The notes beneath the pieces were generated by a model. The model did no database searches. It had not been told where the DNA came from and saw only the letters and a list, made by a program, of their open reading frames with translations. From Engraulis encrasicolus (lineage: Eukaryota; Chordata; Actinopteri; Clupeiformes; Engraulidae), in the NCBI RefSeq assembly GCF_034702125.1, contig NC_085869.1, forward strand, positions 17,001,044 through 17,065,043: a DNA stretch of 64,000 bases, written 5' to 3'. This document shows, in pieces, positions 1 through 11,364 of this stretch (position 1 is the stretch's first letter; each line of letters starts with the position of its first letter). Both the position numbers and the translations under genes were made by a program.

Positions 1-12
1 GCTGAACATGTT

Positions 13-515
13 AAGGTAAAATGGGCCACCCCTTTCAGGTAAATTGGGCCGTGTTTTACATGGGAATTTCCATTCATATTTTCTACAAAAACAATGTGAC
101 CATTATTGAAGAGGGAGGTGTCAGGGGAGCTCTTTTAATGAAGCTGTGATATCTTTTTGGGAACATATGTGTAGAAAGCAAAAATAAAAATGGAAAAATA
201 TGAAAATCATCACTAATTTTTTTTTTCTTTTGTGGAATTCTTAATTTTACCATTGGAATGAATAGGTGGCCCATTTTACCTGAATAGGTGGTCAATTTTA
301 CCTGAATGCATTTTTTCCATCCAGGAAGGCACACCTGTCACTAAAACTTGTATAAATGTATCATTTTTTGAATTGTTTTTGGCCATCAAATGGAACATTA
401 TAAGTGACTTTATGCACTCAAACGAGACTTTGGATAATTTATTGATGTTTCATATTCAGATTTCATCAGTCTTTCTGAATTTGCCAAAAAGTGGCCCAAT
501 TTACCTGAATGCACC
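13..515. repeat. Inverted-repeat element (possible MITE)
   Basis: GTAAAATGGGCCACC near the left end is answered by GGTGGCCCATTTTACC at 266-281, and by GGCCCAATTTACCTGAATGC further right at about 493-512. The repeated 'TTTACCTGAAT' words suggest a palindromic element that was partly duplicated. Boundaries are approximate. Confidence 0.45.
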
Positions 516-877
516 CTATTATGGGCGCGTCATCAGGCTAGTACAAAGTAATATGCCCCAAAAATATCCAAACAGAAGAGCTCAGGTTTCAGTCATGCCC
601 CAAAAACCTTTGTGTGAATGTAGACAGTTTAAACAGATCTTGGAAAAACACAAAAAGAAAAAGGAAAAAGGAAAAAAAAGTTTTGGATTAACCTTGGCTG
701 CAGTCACCTTCCTAGCTAAACTGAACCTGACTTCCCCATTCATCAAAGTGTGAAATGGGGGAATCTCTGATTAGCAGCATTTGTATGGCTAACAATTAAA
801 ATCTGCCATGCTGGAAGTGATACAGTCATCCATCCTTAAAATTAGTACACCCACTCCTCAACCTAGTACCAACACAG

Positions 878-878
<1 letters not shown>

Positions 879-961
<83 letters not shown>

Positions 962-977
962 ACACACACACACACAC
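879..977. repeat. (CA)n microsatellite
   Basis: About 49 near-perfect CA units with one interruption (CTCACA). Confidence 0.97.
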
Positions 978-1069
978 CTCTGTTATTAGGAAGAGCCACC
1001 TTCTCCATTCAGCATGCACACACGCCTATATACACAACGCACACGCAAACACACGTGTGTGAAAGAGAT

Positions 1070-1125
<56 letters not shown>

Positions 1126-1156
1126 TGTGTGTGTGTGTGTGTATGTGTGTGTGTGC

Positions 1157-1205
<49 letters not shown>

Positions 1206-1209
1206 TGTG

Positions 1210-1275
<66 letters not shown>

Positions 1276-1315
1276 CTGCGTGCCTGCATGCGTACATGCG
1301 TGTGTGTGTGCAATG
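1070..1315. repeat. Compound (GT)n-(GA)n-(GT)n microsatellite
   Basis: GT repeats, then about 16 GA units at 1088-1121, then long GT runs with GC interruptions, ending in imperfect TGCG/TGCC repeats. Long open frames across it (Cys-Val or Thr-His) are artefacts of the repeat. Confidence 0.97.
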
Positions 1316-1543
1316 CATCCATGAATATTTATAAGGGAAGGTGAAGTGACACTGTGAGTAGAATAGCTCACCTGGCTCTAGCAGGCATCCAGCGGGCTTA
1401 CTCTTCCCCTCTTCCCCCAGACACTAATTAAAACAGAAGTACGGGTGGCTGGCCTAGCTTGACAGTCTAGTCTGTGACTGATGTCACGATGGAGGGTTGC
1501 TTGGCACGGCCCCTGGAGGGAAGGGGGGAGTAGTGGCTGCCTG

Positions 1544-1851
1544 CAGGGCCGGATTAACGCACAGGCTAGATATGGCTGCAGCCTAGGGCCCCCTAACTGG
1601 CAAGGGGCCCCTGATTGCCCAAAAAATGGGGTGGAAAAATGAAAAAAAAAACGCAGCATTGTGACAAGATGCAATATTGAAAATCCCCATTGTGTTGAGT
1701 ACAGTTGGTAGACATGTTATCCTGATTTTTTTTTTGTTCCTAATTATGACACTGTCTATGTGTACATTTTACGAAATTTGCCTTCGGGGGGGGGGAGGGG
1801 GCTACAGCAACCTGTAGCCTAGGTGCCTCAGGTCATTTTAACCCGGCCCTG
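1544..1851. mobile_element. hAT-type MITE with exact 8-bp target-site duplication
   Basis: Ends are CAGGGCCGGATTAACGC and GGGTTAAA-type reverse complement ending CCCGGCCCTG. It is flanked by GCTGCCTG at 1536-1543 and 1852-1859. The 308-bp element has no transposase. An 8-bp duplication with CAGGG..CCCTG ends is the hAT signature. Confidence 0.85.
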
Positions 1852-1859
1852 GCTGCCTG

Positions 1860-2346
1860 CCTTCCCTGCCTGCCCTGCCTGGGAAATGTTGTCTCCTTTT
1901 CTCATGAGCGTGCTCATCTCTGTGTGTGTGATGCAATCAAACCTTTTCATCCGTTTGCCTAACCCATTATTCAGTCCACTGATGAAATAGAAAACAAGGC
2001 ACCTGGATGACTGCACACACAGCAGAGCAGAGCGATGGCTCCCACAGACTGATACTGTGCCCTGGTGGTGACGCCGATTTCTTTTCCGTCCACAGGAAGG
2101 CAGCTCATTCACAGAAATCGTTTTTATGCATCTACCTGACGTCTAACAAATGCAGGTGTATTTGTGTATGTGGTCATGACCTGTGTGTATGTACGTATTA
2201 CACATGCATTTTTAGCTATGTTACTGGAACCATAGGCCTATATAGTATGTATATTATTGCTAGTGGAGAGGTGCATAAATGTACCTATCATATGTAGGCT
2301 ATGTGAATGGCAGAATGTCAATGTATTTGCATGTGTGTATGTCAGC
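1860..2346. other. No feature recognised
   Basis: Moderately AT-rich unique-looking sequence; short open frames show no family resemblance. Confidence 0.5.
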
Positions 2347-2508
2347 CAGGGAATCTAAGGGGGGGGGGGGTACAAAGGGGTCAGTTGTCCTGGGCCCAGG
2401 GAAATGGAGGGGCCCAGATTTGTGTTCTCAGTTAATTGCATGTATTGGATTAGGTGGGCCCCTCAGATGATTTAGTCATGGGCCCGGCCAAAGCTGTCAG
2501 CAGCCCTG
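2347..2508. mobile_element. hAT-like MITE (GGGCCC-rich family, copy 1)
   Basis: It starts CAGGGAATC and ends GCTGTCAGCAGCCCTG. The flanking 8-mers ATGTCAGC and GTGTCTGC match at 6 of 8 positions. The internal words TGGGCCCAGG and GGGCCCGGCCAAAGCTGTCAG recur in copies at 6265, 15286 and 21862. Confidence 0.7.
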
Positions 2509-3059
2509 GTGTCTGCATGAGTACATATTTGTTTCCACATGCCCTGGTGTTTACATGTGTGTTTTTGTTTATTCTATAGTGTATGTGTGAGTAAAGCGCA
2601 GGAGCTCTTGTTAACCCTACAGCACCTCTACATCACCTCCATGTCAGTTCTCAGCGTTACAGAACAACACTAAAACAAAACCTCCGGGAAACAAGGCTGC
2701 TGATAAAGACGTCAGCCGAAGCGGAGCAGAGGAAATATACTTATCCAGCGGTGTAGTGTACCGGCCGATACAGGAAGCTGTCAGTGCCAGAACGATAAGA
2801 GAAAAATATGAGAGAGATGTGGGATATTATTACCTACCGTACCCTCAGGCTTCCAGCTCCTCCAACAGCAGCCAGAACAATTTGATAAATGCAGAGCATT
2901 CTTTAGGGATCTGATGGTGCTGTTATATAACATCTAAATGTGAAATAGCGAATAATGGGCGAGGCATACCTAAGTGATGTGTTCATATGAATTACACAAG
3001 GTTGTTCCATGGTGTTTATGAAGTTGCGCTGAATGGTATAGTCTCTCAACCTTGTTTTA
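2509..3059. other. No feature recognised
   Basis: No coding exon, RNA gene or clear repeat seen. Confidence 0.5.
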
Positions 3060-3060
3060 T

Positions 3061-3064
3061 TATT

Positions 3065-3103
<39 letters not shown>

Positions 3104-3139
3104 ATGATGATGATGATAATTATTATTATTATTATTTTT
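3061..3139. repeat. (ATG)n-(ATT)n trinucleotide microsatellite
   Basis: About 15 ATG-type units pass into TTA units. The His/Asn-rich frame on the minus strand is an artefact. Confidence 0.95.
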
Positions 3140-3327
3140 ATTCCCTGAACACGAAGTGTTTGGGCCCAAACAAAAAGTATTGTGCATTATGCATGCATTG
3201 TGCGTCACCAAACAACAATTAGTGTAGAAGGGCATTAATTAAAGGCATGACTCAAAACTCAAAACCGGTTATATTTGTAAAAGCCTCACTCATGGGCAGC
3301 TGTTAGCAGACTCTGCTTATTCTAGAC

Positions 3328-3534
3328 CAGTGGTTCTCAACCTTTTTTGAACAAACACCCCCTTGACCTCATCATAAGCCTGTCAACGCCCCCTTAGTAT
3401 TGAAAAATAAAAGAGACTAATGCCCCCCAATGGGAACTAAGCCCCGAGCCCACTCAGCTATATCCTTCTCAATGACCCCATAGGGCTCCCCAATGACCCC
3501 TGGGGGGCTGTAGCGCCCCTGTTGAGAAACACTG
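3328..3534. mobile_element. hAT-type MITE, CAGTGGTTCTCAACC family, with exact 8-bp duplication
   Basis: Starts CAGTGGTTCTCAACC and ends GTTGAGAAACACTG. TTCTAGAC flanks both sides at 3320-3327 and 3535-3542. Relatives lie at 16649-16844 and 40109-40317. Confidence 0.9.
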
Positions 3535-3569
3535 TTCTAGACACAACAGGTGATCTACAGCGCACTGGA

Positions 3570-4412
3570 CCACGGGAGTATTCCAAGAACATGGTTAAGT
3601 CCGCAGGGCTTGACATTAACTTTTTCACCCACCGGCCACTGTGGCTAGTGGTTTTCCCAAGTCACTAGCCATTCAGGTATTCCACTAGCCACAGATTTTA
3701 TATTGTTTTTATTCTCTTCTTCCTTCATCATGATAGCAGAGATTCTTTAAGTATAGAGATATGCCAATGTAATAGGTTTCTATGGGCACCTAACATGACC
3801 AGGTTCCAGTCTGCCTAAAGGGGCGTGTCATAATGCTCCTGGCATTGAATAGAACAGTCATTAGGTCTGCCTAGGTCTGCCTAAAGGGGGATTAATAGAA
3901 CCAGGAAACAATGGGCCAATGGAACCTCTCTCTCTCTACTCTCTCTGATGATAGTGTACGTCTAACCTCAAAAGATGAAGTGCTAAAGCAAGATGAGAGC
4001 ATTGCTTTCTACATGGAAGTATATCAAGCAAATACAGTAGAAACTGAGTCACTGAGATTTTTCTTGGACTTAAATACTGTGCAATCAATTGATACACAAG
4101 GGGAAAACAACAGAATATAGGCTGCTATGATGTGTATGTCATACCAAGGAATAAGCTGCCAGTCAAATTGGCTAGTGACACTGAAAGTATTACTAGCCAC
4201 AGCCAAGTTTTACCAGCATTTGTCCGGTTAGCTGGTGCCAGTGCCAAGCCCTGGTTAAGTGATAAACCTGCATGAAGTGGTAATCCTACTAAGACAGCCC
4301 ACTGCAATTGTCATTTTGATAAGAAAAAAATCCAGCCTCTTGTATTAGATGATTTACCACTACCTCAACCTGGATTACTACTTAGCAGCCAGGTTCTTGG
4401 AATACTGAGTCT
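3570..4412. mobile_element. Foldback element interrupted by a hAT-like insertion
   Basis: AGTATTCCAAGAACATGG at 3578-3595 is answered by CCAGGTTCTTGGAATACT at about 4389-4406. The arms continue inward only if 3607-4253 is removed, so the outer palindrome is the older insertion. Confidence 0.65.
3607..4253. mobile_element. hAT-like non-autonomous element nested in the foldback
   Basis: Starts CAGGGCTTGACATTAAC and ends GTGCCAAGCCCTG. GTTAAGT is found on both sides (left copy separated by two or three extra bases). Internal repeats of CACTAGCCA/GGCTAGTG are seen. The 69-codon frame inside it has no recognised homology. Confidence 0.6.
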
Positions 4413-4439
4413 AGAGCAGCTTGATGTTGAAATGTGGTG

Positions 4440-4720
4440 AGGTTTTTGGTTGCGGTGCAGACTCTATCAAAGAGGGTGGAGTAATAAAGAGGCTTCGAAA
4501 CCCGCCCACCCAATGCAAAAGTGTGTGCTCAAGTTGGGTCTCCTAAGGGGGCGTTGTCCCCTCCTTCTTCTTCTATTTTTGAGGTGTTTGCACAAGAAAT
4601 GCGCTACCGCCATCTACAGTGCTAAGGGGACTCCATTTATTCTCAACCTGAGGACTCCGAAGGTCTCCTAACCGAAGGTCTCCTAAAGGGGCGTTCACTC
4701 TACAGAAAGTGGATACCAGA
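4440..4720. repeat. Probable dispersed repeat of unknown class
   Basis: GGTCTCCTAA occurs several times with GGGGCGTT, and the segment has the look of a dispersed fish repeat. No termini or duplication were identified. Confidence 0.3.
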
Positions 4721-5995
4721 AATGAACTGAAATGACTTATCTCTGTCTAGAGTATCTCTGACTCTATGCTGTAAATTGGTTGTGAGCATTGTTATCCAGT
4801 AGGGGGAGCTGTGGGACTATCACTTGGCCTTTGGACACATACAAAGAAAAATACCACACACCAGTACCAGGAGGAGGAATAATATTTACCTCAGATTAAC
4901 CCTTTTCAATGACAACAAAGGCACATTGAGCTCTAATCTCTGTTAAATCCATGTACACAAAACAATAGAATCAGTGGTAGTGAATATTTTAGAAATATGT
5001 GTGGAATGAATACTGGAAATGTGTCACACAGAGAGTTTCACAAAGAGCATGCAGCCACAGTGAGATAGCCCTTTCATGTGGGGTGCACTTCTGTGATACT
5101 TACCGTACACTGGGTCATATTTATTGATGATGTGATATTAAAAATACATCGGGTGTGGCGATGGGCGAGGGGCGAGTCAGATTAGCTCAGCCCTTTGGAT
5201 TAACAGGAGAGAAGAGAACACATGCAGCCAGGAGAAGAAGAACAAAAGCCTGTGGTGGTGCACTCACTCGCACTCATTTGCATTCATCTCCCCTTTTCAG
5301 AGGAGCAGAAGTAGAACAGGTGAAGGTACAATCTTGCATATTTGATGTCGACGGCGCTTCTGTGAAATGAAATTAGCTTATTTTTCGGTCCTCATCTCAT
5401 CAGTGATAATGTATAGTCGCATTATTCCGCATTATCTCTCTTGTGGAATACATTGCACATTGCACATGGAGGCCCTGTGTCGCCCATGTGGCGTGCTCCT
5501 TTCAGAATCATTTAGCTTGTAGCCTGAAACATGGTTTGTGTTTCAATGTAACATGGATATGGCCATTTGTTACACAGCATGCATGCAGAATGAATACTGT
5601 AGCCATGCAGCCAGCCAGCCACACGTGTGAATTGTGTACTGCAAAGTAAATGCATATTCTTACTGTATAGGACTGTAGCAGGCCAACCAACCTTTCCTGA
5701 TGCTAATTTCCATAATGGGTCCCTCCTCAATATGCCCTACATACAGATTTTTCAAAGCCCCACCGATATGAATTATGACCTCAAAACACCTCATGTCTAA
5801 TCTTGCATGAATTTATGTTATAATGTGGGTTGCATTTTCTACCTGTTATTATAGCCTACGGCTAAAAAGTCCTACTGCAGCAGCGTTGTCCCTCAACTAC
5901 AGTGTTTTGTTCAACTTCTGAGGGTTGCGATTTATGTTGGGAATCAGTTCAGTGGCTTACGGAATGCTTTTTTGTGCTGTCTAGGGCAAACAGTT
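4721..5995. other. No feature recognised
   Basis: Unique-looking AT-rich sequence. Short open frames on both strands are unsupported. Confidence 0.5.
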
Positions 5996-6002
5996 CAGGG
6001 AC

Positions 6003-6212
<210 letters not shown>

Positions 6213-6264
6213 TTGTAGTGGAGTGGATCTTGCCAAATGTGCAGTAGCCACTCATCTTGGGCGA

Positions 6265-6419
6265 CAGGGAAGCCGACAGAGGGGGACAAAGGGGTCACTT
6301 GTACCGGGCCCAGGGAGAAAGACGGCCCAGAATTGGGTCCTCATTACATTGCACTGATTGGGTTTGGGGCCCTTTCAAATGCCTTTTGTCCCGGGCCCTG
6401 CCAAAGCTGTCAGTAGCCC
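6265..6419. mobile_element. hAT-like MITE (GGGCCC-rich family, copy 2)
   Basis: Starts CAGGGAAGCCGACAG and ends AAAGCTGTCAGTAGCC. A 14-bp direct repeat CTCATCTTGGGCGA flanks it at 6251-6264 and 6420-6433, longer than the 8 bp expected for hAT. Confidence 0.65.
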
Positions 6420-6499
6420 CTCATCTTGGGCGATCCCCAAGACATGATTGACTGGGGCTCCTGGTGCTGTCCACTCTGCCATCCATCTGGCTTTCAGAG

Positions 6500-6999
6500 C
6501 ATAGGGGGCTGCAGGAGGAGACGCAGGGCTTTCAGAGGGGCTGCAGGAAGAGAGGAGAGGAGAGGAGAGGAGAGGAGAGGAGACGGGGATAGAGGAGAGG
6601 AGAGGAGAGGAGAGGAGAGGAGGAGACGCAGGGCTTTCAGAGGGGCTGCAGGAGGAGAGGAGAGGAGGAGACGCAGGGCTTTCAGAGGGGCTGCAGGAGG
6701 AGAGGAGAGGAGAGGAGAGGAGGAGACGCAGGGCTTTCAGATGGGCTGCAGGAGGAGAGGAGAGGAGGAGACGCAGGGCTTTCAGAGGGGCTGCAGGAGG
6801 AGAGGAGAGGAGAGGAGAGGAGGAGACGCAGGGCTTTCAGAGGGGCTGCAGGAGGAGAGGAGAGGAGAGGAGAGGAGAGGAGAGGAGAGGAGAGGAGAGG
6901 AGAGGAGAGGAGAGGAGAGGAGAGGAGAGGAGACGCAGGGCTTTCAGAGGGGCTGCAGGAGGAGAGGAGAGGAGAGGAGAGGAGAGGAGACGCTGCTCT
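6500..6999. repeat. Composite VNTR: seven ACGCAGGGCTTTCAG cores separated by (GGAGA)n
   Basis: Cores begin at about 6521, 6626, 6671, 6726, 6771, 6826 and 6933, each followed by AGGGGCTGCAGGAGG (one with a T). Variable numbers of GGAGA pentamers separate them. A truncated core ends the array. The array stays open in several frames on both strands; there is no evidence of translation. Confidence 0.95.
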
Positions 7000-7084
7000 G
7001 CTCCATCTCTGGGGAAACAGCTTTAGGACGCAGTAATAAGCCCACCACAAGCTAACCTGTAACCTAACCATACACTCAACTCAC

Positions 7085-7466
7085 GGTTTCGGTTCGTATC
7101 ACGATCTTTGACCTACGGTTCGATATACCCTACGATATTTAAAATGTATCTTTTTCAATTAATTTATTTGCTTTTTTTCACATTTGCTAACATTATAAAA
7201 CGAAATCATAAATAAAAACTAAGATGGTTCATATGTACAACAGGTTAATAGAGGTTATTAATAATTAAAATAAAGTTTAGAAATGATAATGATGATTTGA
7301 AGCTTGGAAGTACTATCACATCGTGGTAGTTTTCTGGACTGAAGGGTGACAGAACTTTGAAAAAAATACATCATGACACTGCCTTCTTGCACTGGGTTAC
7401 AGTATCGTGACTCTGCGTAATCACCATTTCTTGGTTCGATACAATCGGCCTATCGTTACAGCCCTA
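7085..7466 (-). mobile_element. Diverged MITE related to the 31742-32073 element, inverted
   Basis: The reverse complement of 7085-7130 contains TATCGAACCGTAGGTCA, also found in the 31742 element, and the right end reads ATCGTTACAGCCCTA. The other terminus is degraded. Confidence 0.55.
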
Positions 7467-7910
7467 CACCACACACAAGACTCACAAGAGATAAAGACAC
7501 ACACTTGCTTTTGTGGTTTGACCTTGACCATAACAACCATGCGCTCATAAGTCCAAGTTATGTAAGTGTAAGTGCAAATTCTTTCTAAAGATCTTCTGCT
7601 ATACACAAGGGGCATTCATATGAATATCCTTTATTTATCGGCATTGAAGGTGCTAAAAATGTATACAGATCTGGTCATTGGAATAAAAATACTAAATCAT
7701 CGTCGTCGTCACCCTTCTAAACACGCACCCAGTTTGCGGGCTGTAAATTCAGTTTTAATTTGAACATTCTGGCAACCAGTGTTGTCCACGAAATCAATTT
7801 TCAGTGCAACATGTCCTCTTAATCTTTAGTGACCACTTCATGATGATTTGCCATAAATGTCTCACATATATTCCTTTAATGATGGAGAGCCTGGCTCATC
7901 AACACTGGGA
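7467..7910. other. No feature recognised
   Basis: AT-rich sequence without coding or repeat signal. Confidence 0.5.
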
Positions 7911-8723
7911 TGAGGCAAGAGGAGAGGGAGAGAGGGGGGCAGGCAGGGAGTCAGGCAGGGAGGCAGGCGGGGGGGGGGGGGGGGATAGGCAGGCAGGGAG
8001 GCAGGGAGAGAGGGAAGAGGAGAGGGAGAGAGGGGGCAGGCAGGGAGGCAGGCGGGGGGGGGGGGGGCAGACAGACAGGCAGGCAGGGAGGCAGGGGGAT
8101 AGGCAAGAGGAGAGGGAAGCAGGCAGGGAGGCAGGCAGGGAGACAGGCAGGGAGGCAGGCAGGCAGGCAGGCAGGGAGGGAGGCAGGCAGGCATGCAGGG
8201 AGACAGGCAGGGAGGCAGGCAGGCAGTCAGGGAGGCAGGCAGGGAGGCAGGCAGGCAGTCAGGGAGGCAGGCAGGCAGGCAGGGAGGCAGACAGGCAGGC
8301 AGGCAGGGACACAAGCAGGCAGGCAGGGAGGCAGGCAGGCAGTAAGGGAGGCAGGCAGGGAGGCAGGCAGGCAGGCATGCAGGGAGACAGGCAGGGAGGC
8401 AGGCAGGCATGCAGGGAGGCAGGCAGGGAGACAGACAGGGAGACATGCAGGGAGGCTGGCAGGCCGGGAGGCAGGCAGGAAGGCAGGCAGGCAGGCAGAC
8501 AGGCAGACAGACAGGGAGGGAGGGAGGCAGGCAGATACGCAGGCGGGCAGAGAGGCAGGCAGGCAGAGAGGCAGAGAGGGAGGGAGGCAGGCAGGCAGGC
8601 AGACAGGCACTGGAGCAGGCAGGCAGGGAGACAGAGAAGGGAGGCAGGAAGGTAGGCAAGAGGAGAGTGAGGAAAGCAGGGAGACAGGCAAGCAGGCAGG
8701 CAGGGAGCTGGGGAGTAATGAGC
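7911..8723. repeat. Large (GGCA)n-based VNTR
   Basis: About 800 bp of GGCA/GGGA tetramers in higher-order mixtures (GGCAGGGA, GGCAGACA), including two G runs at about 7969-7983 and 8054-8067. The low-complexity code leaves frames of 280-310 codons open on both strands (Arg-Gln-Ala-Gly or Pro-Ala-Cys-Leu repeats); these are not genes. Confidence 0.97.
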
Positions 8724-9333
8724 AGAGCACAGGTAAGGCAGCAGTGGGGGAGGGGTGGTTGTACTCTGCTGTTCACATAGCCTAACCAACCAACCAACCA
8801 ACAAGCACAGCCACAGCCGTTTCTGCCACCTCTCAGCTTCAGATGTGCTGCAGGGCTGTTGCTGGCCTGCTTTTAAGCAGGAAATGATTGATTTGTGCAC
8901 AGAAAATGTCTTTTTCGTGTCTGTCTGTGTAATGCTCCAAACAAATCACGTCTGGTCCTCCCATATCGTGCACTACTGCCATTGACTGCTCTGATGAGAT
9001 ACTTTAAAGTGTTGTTGATGAAAAGATTGGATAAAAACATACCATGTGCACAGGTACAGACAATACCTCATTGGTCAGAACATAAAAGAGTATATAGTGT
9101 AATAGCACAACTTGCAGTTTATGTTGGTTTATTTGCAGCTCTAAAACATCTCTAAAACATTCTAGAATGCAAAATCTTTATAGGAGATGTCATTCGGAAA
9201 GACGGGTTATCACAAATTTGCCCCCTTTTTTATTTTCATGAAATCATTTTTAAAATCTGATCAATAAGTTGGGTATTTCCTTTTACCAGAGGTCATGGAA
9301 ATAAATTATATTTCATGGTCAGGGAAAGTCATA
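8724..9333. other. No feature recognised
   Basis: Short CCAA tetramer run near 8783-8803; otherwise unremarkable. Confidence 0.5.
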
Positions 9334-9563
9334 GAACTTTGCATCTGACTTTGAGTGGGAACCCTGTTTAAAGAAAAAAACGTAATAAAACGCAATAAAA
9401 TTAGGATAATGCATTTTCGTGTAAATATAATTTCCATAGACAAGGCAGTAGAACTTTGCATCTGACTTTGAGTGGGAACCCTGTTTTAAAAAGACGTAAT
9501 AAAACGCAATAAAATTAGGATAATGCATTTTCGTGTAAATATGATTTCCATAGACAAGGCAGT
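9334..9563. repeat. Direct tandem duplication, 117-bp period
   Basis: Units begin at 9334 and 9451 (GAACTTTGCATCTGACTTTG) and both end with TTCCATAGACAAGGCAGT. They differ by a few bases and a short poly-A indel, so the duplication is recent. Confidence 0.95.
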
Positions 9564-11220
9564 CTACCATTGCAGTACCACCACAGACTCATGAGAGTTG
9601 GGTAAATACGGATCCTCTGCTTCAGGCGTACACCTTACATCTCGCGAATAACAAAATCATTTAATGTGCTTCATACAATCCTTTTGATTATTTTTTTCTG
9701 TTTGGCATCAGCACAAGTAAAACATGGTTATCTGCAAACTACAGTTAACAGACACTAACTTATAATGACATGCTTAGAGATGGTCTGTAAGTTCACGGTC
9801 ACACAAACTTTAAAGTAAAAGCGTCTGCAAGTGTTAAATGTTCTTGTGGGGAAAGGCTGTAATTGCAACCCATTAATATTTAAACAGCCAAAGTGCTTTG
9901 ATCTACAGTATCTCTTTGCACCTCAATCAACATTGTTAACTATTCAGATTTTAGCAGTATTTTCTGTAAAGTGTGTTATAACCTGATTAGCATGCTATGT
10001 TTTATTTAACAATTTTTTTAAAAGAGAAAATATAAAAAAGTGTTTCAACACAAGTCGCAACACAGAACACTAGCCCTGGGAAATAGCAACACACTGACTC
10101 ACTTTCTACATCACTGAGATCCATGCAGAATCATGTAGAGTGCAGTGTTCGTCAGTAATCAAGCGGGTGCAATATTAATGTTGTTAGAATAATGTTTCAG
10201 TTGTAGCACAAGATCAACAGTGGTCACAGGAGTATAGTCATATAAGACTTACATCGGCTTAAAATGCAGTGCATCAGGGCAAAATGACAGCACTGCAGTT
10301 GTAAACAATGCAGTTGTATACGCCAGCTATAATTAAGCCCTTAGCGCAGAGCCTATGTTATAGCCTTACTGTCACCAAAATTGTAATGGCAATGTCTTAA
10401 TCTGTCACTTAAGGCTCTCTACTGTCATAGCAATGTTGTTGTGATGTAGTTGAGTATTTTCAGCAAATAGTGAATAGGCCCGCCGGCGACCCCATCTGCA
10501 CTAAGAGGCTACGACTTCCTATATGAAGTAATGTATGACTTAGGCCTATATAATGTGTAGTGTATTGTGTCATCTGAGAATGAAGGGATTCACAGTCAAA
10601 ATAATCTGAGTTGTTTCTGTCTCGTACAAAAACGCAAAACTTCATTACCTGGGTCTTTGCCTGCTTCTAAAGTCCTTTGTAAGTCCTTCCACTGTTTTCA
10701 ATCTGGATAGCATTAGCCTGCCCCCTCTCTGGATAATAGTGACATTTCTCATACGGTGTGTGTTGTTTTCTGAAAACCAAACGACCTCCTCCAACAAATG
10801 TGGGTAGCAGATGAAACATCTTATTAAAGCATTGCTTTTGCTCAACACAAAATGTATCTTCTTCACGCTTATTTTCACCTCAGCAAAAGCAATGAGGCTT
10901 TTCTTTTAATGACTTCAGTTGGAAAGAAGGTTCTCCGTATTGTTGTATCGTTCAGGGGAAGTGTGATTTCTTGGCCAGCATTCTCCTGATGAGACACCCG
11001 AGGTTATTTAATCAATCTATTTAGCCTACTTACTTAATTATTTATCTATTGTTTATCAAGTCAACACCTCTTCCTCAGTAACCCTTGATCTATCCAACCA
11101 AGATAGCTTTCATTCTGAGCTTTCTAATTAACACCCTCCTCTTCAACTATCAGCTGATCTCTTCTTTACCTTGTGGGCTCATCTACAGTACATACAACTG
11201 AAACTTGCAAAATGTTTGTT
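9564..11220. other. No feature recognised
   Basis: AT-rich unique-looking DNA with no exon signal that I trust. Confidence 0.5.
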
Positions 11221-11227
11221 TTGCAGT

Positions 11228-11364
11228 TATGTATGGTAAAAAAGCCGCACTTTTAAGATGCTGAAGAAGGCTTAGGCCGAAACGTCTGTCTGTCTGCCAT
11301 GCTAACCCAGTATTAAAACTGCAAGAAACTGATCCGGGAATGCAGCTTTTTTACCATACATGAA
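11228..11364. mobile_element. Short terminal-inverted-repeat element (MITE-like)
   Basis: ATGTATGGTAAAAAAGC at the left is mirrored by GCTTTTTTACCATACAT at the right. The interior contains GAAGAAGGCTTAGGCCGAAA, a motif I associate with dispersed fish repeats. Confidence 0.6.

Noticed and set aside
808..1371. Thr-His and Cys-Val repeat frames
   Set aside because: Microsatellite translation artefacts; the same applies at 15608-15944, 17061-17612 and 44411-44970.
6500..6999. CRISPR-like spaced repeats
   Set aside because: The spacers are themselves pentanucleotide repeats and the host is a vertebrate; it is a VNTR.
6426..7055. 209-codon open frame on the plus strand
   Set aside because: It is made almost wholly of the VNTR; the Arg/Glu/Gly repeat protein follows from repeat composition, and several other frames are also open.
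7804..8797. Frames of 280-310 codons on both strands
   Set aside because: The GGCA tetramer has no stop codon in any frame; open reading on both strands is expected by composition.
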